Assembly (NCBI GenBank): GCA_007119075.1
Contig: SKQJ01000191.1
Span: 1-14,814 of the forward strand
Length of the DNA: 14,814 nucleotides
DNA from: Bacteroidales bacterium
GTDB taxonomy: Bacteria > Bacteroidota > Bacteroidia > Bacteroidales > PUMT01
Direction: 5' to 3'
The notes under the pieces are model-generated. The model had not been told where the DNA came from. It saw only the letters and a list, made by a program, of their open reading frames with translations, and did not search any database. Shown in pieces: positions 8,147-14,814 of the stretch. A program made the translations under genes and the position numbers. The number at the start of each line of letters is the position of its first letter. Position 1 is the stretch's first letter.

Positions 8147-8547
8147 TTTGTTTTTTTATGTATTATTATTATCAGGGGACAAACCGATCCCAACAGGTCA
8201 ATGGATTTATTGCCTTTCTGTCTGATAATCTTTATTTTACAATAGAAATGTATTCGTATTCAGTGCTCCGCCCGGATGGAGCCCCCATAGTTTATTGACC
8301 TTCGGTCGAACTCACATGCAGCATATTGTTCATTTGGCAATATTTTTCAGATGTGACTTCCTTATTATTTTGTCTGACGAAGTCTGATGAGCTTTCATGC
8401 AAAGGGAGTCCCGTGTCAGGAACATCCCCTTGCACAAGAAGCACTGCTAACCTAAAACCAGAACCTAAAACCGGAGCCTGAAACCGGAGCCTATAACCTT
8501 AAAGAGCCACCCGGCTTGTTTTACGCACCAAAATTGGATCTTATAAC
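8147..8547. other. gene-free stretch between the lipoprotein gene and the beta-helix gene
   Basis: No coding frame of convincing composition was found on either strand in these 401 bases. The stretch contains the 13-bp tandem repeat listed separately. It also holds a short inverted repeat GCTCC/GGAGC at 8265-8269 and 8278-8282, a GACC-TTC-GGTC hairpin at 8297-8307, and a weak AGCC/GGCT hairpin at 8505-8516. The last lies about 30 bases past the lipoprotein stop and could be a poor terminator, but its stem is only 4 bp. An AT-rich tract with an AAT repeat lies just upstream of the beta-helix start (about 8150-8175). I found no exact TAnnTTTG box for the minus strand. The gap may separate two transcription units or be an intercistronic processing region. 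Confidence 0.6.
8449..8500. repeat. 13-bp tandem repeat, four degenerate copies
   Basis: Four consecutive 13-base units start at 8449, 8462, 8475 and 8488. The first two read AACCTAAAACC(AG/GG), the third AGCCTGAAACCGG and the last AGCCTATAACCTT. The copies therefore drift from left to right while keeping the register exactly. The array sits about 50 bases after the end of the lipoprotein gene. Short CCTRAAACC-type tandem arrays are common between genes in Bacteroidota. There are no spacers, so this is not a CRISPR array. Confidence 0.85.
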
Positions 8548-9636
8548 TTAATCCGGGTTTGTAATACGGAAATTCCTGAGAAATATCTTATGAGAGTCCC
8601 AGTGATCGTTGCCAAAGGCAGGGATGAACCATGCAAAATCAACTTCATTGGAACCGCCGTCCATAGTAAGGAACAAATTACCATCATCATCTCTGGCATT
8701 GATTTCTTTCTCATCGTCTTCTGAAAAGTAAAGAGTAATCCATTTATCAGGTTCAGATATAAAGGCCTCCTTTATAATAAACCAGCCTTTTTTATCGGCC
8801 GATTCCTTATATTTTGCCAGGTTGCCCAGCCGGAACTGGACTTTTACACCTTTGCCCTCAACACTCAAATCTTCAAATGATTTCGGGCTCGACGCATCTG
8901 TCTGATAATACAGGTCAATGGCAATAACTCTCTGTTCTGCTTTTGCCATATCCAGCTGGTGAGGAGAAGGCTGATTCATTCCTTCGCCATACCACCCGAA
9001 TACAGGCATCATATAACCGCCCCACGCGGTTCCTCCATCCTCTTCGCGGATTGAAAGCCTGGTCATCATCAGTCCGGTTCCCCCTCCGGGAAGGTTAGCC
9101 TCAAAATCCCAGTTATCGTCGGCATAACCGCCGCGACAGGTTACATACATCGAGGAAGATGAACTGCCTCCATGATAGGTAGCGCCAGGTACCGGGTTTA
9201 TGGCTTCTCCTTCCCACCAGTCGCCCCATTTGGCTTCATTCGCGACTAACTGGCTGAAATCCGCGAGGATATAATCAGGCATTATGTAACTGATCTGGGT
9301 AATGGCTTCTTTGACAGTTCCTCCCCGGTCAATTACGGAAAAAGTCATCTGCATGTCAGCATCAGCATCTTCGGGCCAGGTGAAAACATGAACGAATGCA
9401 TCTTCGAACGTGCCTTTTTCATAGGTTTTAATTGCCTGATTGTTAAGATTGACAGTTTGCAGGTCTCCCGCAACGGTTATGTTATACTCAATTGTTTCTC
9501 CCGGAAGGGAAATCTCTGTGAGTATTGGGTCTACTGAGATAAAAAGATCAGGTGCAGGATCGTCACTGCTGCATGCAGTCATAAATACGCAAGGCATCGC
9601 CATAACTGCCAGTAAAATGATCAGATTTCTTTTCAT
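8548..9636 (-). CDS. probable surface glycan-binding lipoprotein (SusE/F position)
   Basis: This 362-residue protein has a lipoprotein signal: the hydrophobic leader ends in FMTAC, with Cys22 as the lipidated residue. SSDD directly after the Cys resembles the acidic surface-export signal of Bacteroidota lipoproteins. Residues about 30-120 look like an Ig-like beta-sandwich spacer (SVDPILTEISLPGETIEYNI). About 122-362 is a second, larger beta-rich domain with many exposed aromatics (WGDWWEG at 137-143, FGWYGEG at 213-219, FAWF at 334-337, HWDSHKIF at 345-352), as expected for sugar stacking. Spacer plus C-terminal binding domain is the usual plan of SusE/F-type surface glycan-binding proteins. 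It lies 36 bases after susD, the standard place. I do not recognise the exact C-terminal family; a catalytic role is less likely but not excluded. Confidence 0.72.
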   Translation of the reverse strand: MKRNLIILLAVMAMPCVFMTACSSDDPAPDLFISVDPILTEISLPGETIEYNITVAGDLQTVNLNNQAIKTYEKGTFEDAFVHVFTWPEDADADMQMTFSVIDRGGTVKEAITQISYIMPDYILADFSQLVANEAKWGDWWEGEAINPVPGATYHGGSSSSSMYVTCRGGYADDNWDFEANLPGGGTGLMMTRLSIREEDGGTAWGGYMMPVFGWYGEGMNQPSPHQLDMAKAEQRVIAIDLYYQTDASSPKSFEDLSVEGKGVKVQFRLGNLAKYKESADKKGWFIIKEAFISEPDKWITLYFSEDDEKEINARDDDGNLFLTMDGGSNEVDFAWFIPAFGNDHWDSHKIFLRNFRITNPD

Positions 9637-9672
9637 GATGAATTTGTTTTAGTTGGTTTATAAAGAAATTAA

Positions 9673-11286
9673 TTAGTAACCTGTATTTTGTATTATAAGG
9701 CCTTTGGTTTCATCTATTACATATTGCGGAATCGGAAGAAAAAGACGCCCGGCTGTTACATTGTTTTTGCCCTGGGCCCGGAGAACAGAAAGTGCCTTCT
9801 CAGGTCTTCTCAGAAGGTCAAACCAGCGTTGTCCTTCAAACGCCAGTTCAAGCCGTCTTTCATGATATACCTTATCGAGAAACTGATTGTAGGTAAGGCC
9901 TGAGTAATCATACTCAGAGGCATCGTAAACGGGTTTAGCGAAGGCACGTCTTCTGACCCTGTTCAGGTATTCATAGGCATTATCGGTCGGCCCCCGGTTT
10001 ATTTCATTCTCTGCCTCGGCAAACATCAGGTAAATATCCGCAAGCCTTAATATGTAATAGTTGTCATCTGCTTCGCCATTGTCATTATCTTCAAAATCAG
10101 TGTACTTGTTGACATTATAGGGTGATAATTCATAGTCCACCGGCAGCCCTTTGTTACTTGCAGAACTGTAATAATCCAGTATGGTGACATCCTGCCTGGT
10201 ATCTCCGGACTGAAATGCTTCTACTATACCTGTTCCCCGGGGTACGTTGTAGATATCTCCCCGAGGGTCGTTGGATGTTGTGGGTATACCCATTCCATAC
10301 CCATCCTGGGAATATGCCCCTTCCTTGCCCAGGTAGCCGATTCCCCTGAACCTTGGCATATAAAAAGTATTATGATAGCTGCCCACACCATTCCGCTGAG
10401 GTATATATTCCCCAACACCATAGCCCTCCCACACATAGAAATATTGGCCCGACATGTAGTTGATCTCAAAAAGAGATTCCTTTCCAAACTCGTTTTCTCT
10501 GGTAAACAGGTCGGCAAAGCTCTCTTCCAGGCTGAACCGGGCATTGTTGATTATTTCCAATGCAAGGTCGCGGGATTTATTATAGTAAATCCGGTCCTTT
10601 TCACCCAGGGTAAGGAATACCTTCGCCAGAAGACCTTTTGCCGCCCAGCGGTCCGCCCTGGCAATGTTCTGAATATTGTAGGAGTCAGGCAGGTTTTGAA
10701 CGGCGAATTCCAGATCCGGAATTATGCATTTTTCATATACTTCCATGACATCTGTGCGCGGTACCTGTGCATCGGCAGGATCAGTCACTTCATTTAATAT
10801 AAGCGGTACATCTCCAAAAAGCCTTACCAGGTTGAAATAGTACAATGCCCTCAGGAATCTGCATTCAGCCTCTATTTGCGTAATAAACTCTTCAGGCAAA
10901 CCTGAAATCTTCCCCCTGTCAATAGTTGTATTTGCCCTTGCAATCCCGATATAACTTACCGAGAAAACGTTTATTGAGGTGTAATTGTCAGGGGTAAGTG
11001 TAAACTCATTTATGTCGTTGCCAATAAGGGCATTATATTTAGTATCATCCCCGGGATTGGCATCGTCTGATGCAATCTCAAGGTACCTGTACAAATAACC
11101 ATTGTAGTAGTCGCTCCTAACCAGTATATTGTAAACCCCGGCAAGTGCGAGGTTAAAGTCAGTTTCAGTTTTGTAAAAGGAATCCAGCGTAACCATCTCC
11201 GGATTTTCCCGATCCAGAAAATCTTTGCTGCACGATACAATTATCAGGATCAGCAGGAATGAGAGGATCTTTTTGAAGTTGGTCAT
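9673..11286 (-). CDS. susD: SusD/RagB-family outer-membrane nutrient-binding lipoprotein
   Basis: This 537-residue protein is of normal SusD length. The lipoprotein leader MTNFKKILSFLLILIIVSC makes Cys19 the lipid anchor; the following KDFLDRENPE is the usual mature N-terminus. TPR-type helices include ECRFLRALYYFNLVRLFGDVPL, a hallmark of the family. The C-terminal RagB/SusD block contains HERRLELAFEGQRWFDLLRR (the EGQRWFDLLRR part is residues 484-494) and ends LFLPIPQYVID...NTGY. It binds the incoming glycan at the cell surface and forms the lid on the SusC channel. It starts 11 bases after the susC stop, so the two are surely co-transcribed. The sugar specificity is not predictable from the sequence. 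Confidence 0.96.
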   Translation of the reverse strand: MTNFKKILSFLLILIIVSCSKDFLDRENPEMVTLDSFYKTETDFNLALAGVYNILVRSDYYNGYLYRYLEIASDDANPGDDTKYNALIGNDINEFTLTPDNYTSINVFSVSYIGIARANTTIDRGKISGLPEEFITQIEAECRFLRALYYFNLVRLFGDVPLILNEVTDPADAQVPRTDVMEVYEKCIIPDLEFAVQNLPDSYNIQNIARADRWAAKGLLAKVFLTLGEKDRIYYNKSRDLALEIINNARFSLEESFADLFTRENEFGKESLFEINYMSGQYFYVWEGYGVGEYIPQRNGVGSYHNTFYMPRFRGIGYLGKEGAYSQDGYGMGIPTTSNDPRGDIYNVPRGTGIVEAFQSGDTRQDVTILDYYSSASNKGLPVDYELSPYNVNKYTDFEDNDNGEADDNYYILRLADIYLMFAEAENEINRGPTDNAYEYLNRVRRRAFAKPVYDASEYDYSGLTYNQFLDKVYHERRLELAFEGQRWFDLLRRPEKALSVLRAQGKNNVTAGRLFLPIPQYVIDETKGLIIQNTGY

Positions 11287-11297
11287 AACAGGCAGGT

Positions 11298-14200
11298 TTA
11301 AAAAGATATGTTTATTGAAAACAATACCGACCTTGCAGACGGATAAGCACTTAGATCATATCCGTGAAAATAGGCGGACTGTGCATTTGAACTTACTTCC
11401 GGGTCAAATCCTGAATACCCGGTGAAGGTCAAAAGGTTTTGTCCTGTAAGGCTTAACCTGCAGGATCCGATATTAAGCCTTTCCGTCATATCCCCGGTCA
11501 GGTTGTATGAAAGGGTGATATTTCTTAACCGTATATATGAACCGTCTTCAATCCACCGGTCTGACCAGAGCCGCCAGTTCTGATTCGGATCGGTCTTTGT
11601 AGCCCTGGGGGTTTTCCCGTCACCCGCAATGTCCTCTGAGATCCACCTGTTCAAAGTTGCCGATGTCTGGTTGCGGTCACCATGCATTCCTTCCAGGTAA
11701 TAGCGGGTAATATTAAATACATCATTTCCCGCCTGTGCATAGATAAAGGCGCTCAGCTCAAATTGCATGTAGCTTAACCGGTTGCTGACCCCGATTGTGT
11801 AACCAGGCATTGCATTTCCTATTATAGTGCGGTCGTCAGGAGTTATTGCACCATCTCCATTCACGTCAACGTAACGGATATCGCCGGGTTGGGCATAAGG
11901 TTGAATCGGCTGGCCATTTTCATTTACGTGCGCATCAACTTCCTGCTGATTAATAAATACACCATCGGTCTTATACCCGTAAAAATTGCCCAGCGGGCTC
12001 CCGTTTAAAATAAATGTCTGACCGAGTCTTCCATTTGCTGAGCTTTCAAGTATATATCCATTATCACCCCCCGGAAAAGAAATTATTGAGTTTTTGTTTG
12101 CCGAAAAGTTGAGATCAGCCAGCCATCTGAAATTAATTCCTGACAAGATCCTTCCGCTGAGCAATGCTTCGAAGCCTTTATTTTCTATGGTGCCTGCGTT
12201 TTCCCAGTAGGATTCTGAAAACCCTGCTAAAATTGGAGGCCTCAGATATACCAGAACGCCGGTCGTTACTTTCCGGTAATAATCCAGGCTTAATTCAAAA
12301 CGGTTGTTCAAAACAGAAATGTCCGCACCGATGTTACCTTGCGTGGTTTCCTCCCAGCCAAGGGATTCATTGGGTATGGTGCGGGGCCACGTACCCATCA
12401 GGGGAGTGTCGGGCGAAAACGCATATGCCATTTCAGGTGTGGCAGGCTGAGACAGAAATGCGTAATTTCCGATTTCCTGGTTTCCTGAAATACCATATGA
12501 GTACCTCACCATTAAATTGCTCAGCCATTGATAATTGCTGACAAAGGACTCATCCGATATGCGCCATCCGAGTGAAAAGGCCGGGAATATGCCAAAACGG
12601 TTATTCCGGCCGAATCGCGAAGATCCGTCCCTCCGTAGAGTGAAGCTTGCAAGATATTTTTCCCTGAAATTATAATTCACCCTCCCGAAAGCGGATATTA
12701 AAGCATATTCACTATAAGATCCGCTGGTTGTGCCGTCAATATCCCGTGCGTTCTGGAATGTGGTATTTTCAAGGTTGCTGAAACCTCTTTTCAGCAGGTA
12801 GTTCCATTCGCGACGAAATTCCTGGGCGCTGTAACCTGCCAGTAATTCAATGCTATGGTTGGCAGCCAGCAAGGTATTGTAGTTTAGTGTATTCTCAATA
12901 AGCCACATATTTTCAGTATTGTTCAACCGGCTTCTGCTGGTAACTGCCAGGTCAAAACCCTCCCGGTTGTAGGCAGGAGCAAACAGGTTCCCCTCGTTAT
13001 CTATATAATCGAATCCGAGATTTATTTTATAAACAAGGTTGTTTAATATTGAAACTTCGGTGAATACGTTACCTATCACCCTGTTGCTGATTGTATTCAT
13101 TTCATTGAATTCAACAGGGATAAGCGGATTTCTCAGCGCGGCGAAATATCCGGGCACGCCAACAGTCAGTGATCCGTCATCTCTTCTTGGGTTCACAACC
13201 GGCAGATAACTCAGGGCGGGACCAATTATTGCCCCCGTTGCCTCAGCTCCATCGGTGGGGACAAGATTGCTGTTATTCCTTGTTATGGCAACGGATGAAC
13301 CAAAGGCTATGCGCGGACTAATGGAATAATTGGTATTAAATCTCATGGAGTAGCGCCTGAAGTCCGAGCCCCGCACAATGCCCTCCTGATCATAGTAACC
13401 GGCCATAAACGCGTAGTTGCCCCTTTCACTGCCGCTCGTTACCGAAAGCTGATAATTCTGGATGGGAGCATTTTGTAACAGGAGACCCTGCCAGTCAGTA
13501 CCGCTTCCCATTCTTTGTTCTATTGCCCCTGGATCAATGAAGGGCGGGATTTCATTGAAATATGCGTCATTGCCGAGATAAACCCTCAACCCTGAGTTAA
13601 GGGCAGCCTCACGTGATAATTCTGTAAATTGCCTTGCATTCAGCAGGTCATACCTGTTTGAAATTTGCTGCATGCCGAGATATGTCTCGAAAGTGACACG
13701 GGTTTCGCCTGCTTTCCCCCTTCTGGTCTGTATAATAACTACACCGTTTGCGCCTCTTGATCCGTAAATTGAAGTTGCTGAGGCATCTTTCAGGACAGTT
13801 ATGCTTTCAATATCCGATGGGTTGAGTGATGCAAGGATATTTTGAGGTTGACCGCCGCCGCTGGGACTAATTACTGCACTAAGGGTATTGTCATTATATA
13901 AGGGTATCCCGTCAATGACGTAAAGAGGTTCATTGCTCGTTCCGCTTGTGGCTCCCCTTACCCTTACAGTTACAGAACCACCCGGGGCAGAAGAATTCTG
14001 CGATATAACCACCCCCGAGAGCCTCCCTTGCATGGTCTGGTCAAGGCTTGTGACTGCCATCTCCCTGATATCGTCAGCACGCATATGTGCCACTGAACCG
14101 GTGATGTTCCTTTCCTTTTGAGTGCCGTAACCTATAACGACTATTTCCTGAAGCTCCTCGAATCGTGGGATAAGATAGATATCTAAATTGCTGCCGGCCA

Positions 14201-14504
14201 CTGCAATAATCTCTTCGGTGACATAGCCGATAAAACTGGCCTGTATCGTTACCTTTTCCTCAGTTATGGCTAACCTGAAATTGCCATCAATATCAGTTAC
14301 AGTCCCTTCTAATGACCCTTTTATTATTATATTGACACCAACCAGGCTTTCTCCGGTCTCACCATCATAAACCGTGCCTGATATATGTTTGTCCTGCAGA
14401 TGGTTAAGGTCTGTTGCAGCTGCTTTGCTGATTAGCAGTGTAAGGCCACACAGTACGGTCAAAATCAGACAGATTTTTTTAAGCTTCAGAGTCCTGCAAA
14501 ACAT
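11298..14504 (-). CDS. susC: SusC/RagA-family TonB-dependent outer-membrane transporter
   Basis: This 1068-residue protein has the full SusC plan. A signal peptide ends near AAA (28-30). A carboxypeptidase-regulatory-like beta-sandwich follows at about 40-112 (ISGTVYDGETGESLVGVNII). The TonB box region is about 117-128 (ELQEIVVIGYGT). The plug (about 130-262) contains LYVIDGIPL and SITVLKDASATSIYGSRGANG. A long beta-barrel ends in ...FSINISF, with the terminal Phe needed for outer-membrane assembly. It imports oligosaccharides together with SusD using TonB energy. There is no N-terminal STN (secretin/TonB short N-terminus) signalling domain, so it is not the kind of SusC that drives an anti-sigma/ECF pair. 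Regulation by a hybrid two-component system or other regulator outside the window is more likely. Confidence 0.97.
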   Translation of the reverse strand: MFCRTLKLKKICLILTVLCGLTLLISKAAATDLNHLQDKHISGTVYDGETGESLVGVNIIIKGSLEGTVTDIDGNFRLAITEEKVTIQASFIGYVTEEIIAVAGSNLDIYLIPRFEELQEIVVIGYGTQKERNITGSVAHMRADDIREMAVTSLDQTMQGRLSGVVISQNSSAPGGSVTVRVRGATSGTSNEPLYVIDGIPLYNDNTLSAVISPSGGGQPQNILASLNPSDIESITVLKDASATSIYGSRGANGVVIIQTRRGKAGETRVTFETYLGMQQISNRYDLLNARQFTELSREAALNSGLRVYLGNDAYFNEIPPFIDPGAIEQRMGSGTDWQGLLLQNAPIQNYQLSVTSGSERGNYAFMAGYYDQEGIVRGSDFRRYSMRFNTNYSISPRIAFGSSVAITRNNSNLVPTDGAEATGAIIGPALSYLPVVNPRRDDGSLTVGVPGYFAALRNPLIPVEFNEMNTISNRVIGNVFTEVSILNNLVYKINLGFDYIDNEGNLFAPAYNREGFDLAVTSRSRLNNTENMWLIENTLNYNTLLAANHSIELLAGYSAQEFRREWNYLLKRGFSNLENTTFQNARDIDGTTSGSYSEYALISAFGRVNYNFREKYLASFTLRRDGSSRFGRNNRFGIFPAFSLGWRISDESFVSNYQWLSNLMVRYSYGISGNQEIGNYAFLSQPATPEMAYAFSPDTPLMGTWPRTIPNESLGWEETTQGNIGADISVLNNRFELSLDYYRKVTTGVLVYLRPPILAGFSESYWENAGTIENKGFEALLSGRILSGINFRWLADLNFSANKNSIISFPGGDNGYILESSANGRLGQTFILNGSPLGNFYGYKTDGVFINQQEVDAHVNENGQPIQPYAQPGDIRYVDVNGDGAITPDDRTIIGNAMPGYTIGVSNRLSYMQFELSAFIYAQAGNDVFNITRYYLEGMHGDRNQTSATLNRWISEDIAGDGKTPRATKTDPNQNWRLWSDRWIEDGSYIRLRNITLSYNLTGDMTERLNIGSCRLSLTGQNLLTFTGYSGFDPEVSSNAQSAYFHGYDLSAYPSARSVLFSINISF

Positions 14505-14522
14505 AGGTCATTGTTTTAGGAG

Positions 14523-14541
14523 TTTAAATCGAATTTAAATC
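14523..14541. repeat. direct repeat TTTAAATC, 11-base phasing
   Basis: TTTAAATC occurs at 14523-14530 and again at 14534-14541, so the copies are 11 bases apart from start to start, about one helical turn. The pair lies 18-37 bases upstream of the susC start codon and just downstream of the candidate -7 box. It may be an operator or simply AT-rich leader sequence. Confidence 0.6.
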
Positions 14542-14578
14542 CACTGTAAAATTAGGGCGGTCTTTCTCCGGATGTTTT

Positions 14579-14611
14579 TCCCGGCGTCCGTAATTTTGCT
14601 CCCGGAGTCCG
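14579..14611. repeat. near-perfect 12-bp direct repeat upstream of susC, 21-base phasing
   Basis: TCCCGGCGTCCG (14579-14590) and TCCCGGAGTCCG (14600-14611) differ at one base and start exactly 21 bases apart, two helical turns. A partial third copy, TCCCGGCG, starts at 14641, 41 bases further on. Phased direct repeats upstream of a susC gene are the form expected for a dimeric activator such as an HTCS/AraC-type regulator, but no regulator is present in the window. Confidence 0.55.
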
Positions 14612-14762
14612 GTTTCATAATCCTGATAAGCCAAGGATCTTCCCGGCGGATATATGATATCCACCTTTCTTACCTTTTTTTCCAGTACATTAATAGCTGA
14701 TCCAGAACCGGCCGTACTCTAAAATTTCGTACTTTTACCCATAGTTGCAGAGCACGGCGGCG

Positions 14763-14814
14763 ATGATTGGAAACCGTCTCTACATAACCATCGGGGCAGC
14801 ACACGGCGGGCGAA
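14763..14814 (+). CDS. possible start of a divergent gene (partial, very weak)
   Basis: An ATG at 14763 opens a plus-strand frame that runs off the right edge after 17 codons (MIGNRLYITIGAAHGGR). An in-frame TAG at 14742-14744 bounds it upstream, leaving only a TTG at 14745 as an alternative start. Divergent genes, often regulators, commonly flank susC. Seventeen residues are too few to identify anything. Confidence 0.2.
   Translation, partial: MIGNRLYITIGAAHGGR

Larger units (their letters stand above)
14505..14762. promoter_or_regulatory. upstream region of susC, probable operon promoter
   Basis: This 258-base region has no convincing gene. It must hold the promoter of the leftward operon and perhaps of a divergent gene. 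Bacteroidota promoters have a TAnnTTTG box near -7. On the minus strand, TAATTTTA (14547-14554) fits 7 of 8 positions and would give a leader of about 35 bases. On the plus strand, TAATTTTG (14591-14598) fits exactly, but I see no clear TTTG box at the expected upstream distance for either. Two sets of direct repeats are listed separately. Box assignment is tentative. Confidence 0.4.

Noticed and set aside
8384..8410. CTGATGA followed by a small CTTT/AAAG stem, recalling a hammerhead ribozyme core
   Set aside because: The required GAAA after stem II is absent (the sequence reads GGAG), and no stems I and III can be built around it.
8449..8500. Repeats considered as a CRISPR array
   Set aside because: The units are 13 bases, directly adjacent, degenerate and without spacers. 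No cas genes are present.
10372..10797. 141-residue plus-strand open frame, and similar ones at 3321-3716, 7367-7726 and 12164-12541
   Set aside because: All are antisense to well-supported genes and show no recognisable protein features of their own.
14670..14814. Minus-strand frame open from the right edge to a TAA at 14670-14672 (47 codons)
   Set aside because: It is Arg/Lys-rich, resembles no known protein tail, and overlaps the plus-strand frame starting at 14763. It cannot be separated from chance, though the longer sequence could change this.

Overview
The window looks like a polysaccharide utilization locus (PUL) from a member of the Bacteroidota. The evidence is an adjacent SusC-type TonB-dependent transporter and SusD-type lipoprotein, a third surface-lipoprotein gene in the SusE/F position, Bacteroidota-style lipoprotein signals, and weak or absent Shine-Dalgarno sequences. 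Base composition is roughly mid-40s % G+C by eye. Eight complete genes lie on the minus strand, read from high to low coordinates. Two gene fragments on the plus strand touch the window edges.

Layout in transcription order (minus strand). A promoter region of about 260 bases (14505-14762) carries direct repeats. It is followed by susC (11298-14504), susD (9673-11286) and a probable surface glycan-binding lipoprotein (8548-9636), with gaps of only 11 and 36 bases. A 401-base gene-free stretch follows, containing a four-copy 13-bp tandem repeat. The second block has gaps of 11-20 bases: an exported right-handed beta-helix protein (6557-8146), a second, larger beta-helix protein without a visible signal peptide (4423-6540), an MFS sugar-type importer (3188-4402), an alpha-galactosidase-like TIM-barrel protein without a signal peptide (1455-3176), and a UroD/MtaA-like protein (180-1442). 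A convergent plus-strand reading frame ends at 178, one base from the end of the UroD-like gene. At the right edge a short plus-strand frame may be the start of a divergent gene.

Proposed joint working (inference). The glycan is bound at the surface by the SusD-like protein and the third lipoprotein, and pulled through the SusC-like channel. It is trimmed in the periplasm by the exported beta-helix protein. The MFS protein moves the product into the cytoplasm, where the alpha-galactosidase-like protein and the UroD-like protein act. The UroD-like protein carries a His-X-Cys-Gly zinc-site-like motif of corrinoid methyltransferase relatives. It is the least expected member and raises the possibility that the substrate is methylated. 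No sulfatase, sugar kinase, isomerase, corrinoid protein or regulator (HTCS, ECF sigma/anti-sigma) is visible inside the window, and the glycan cannot be named from this sequence alone.
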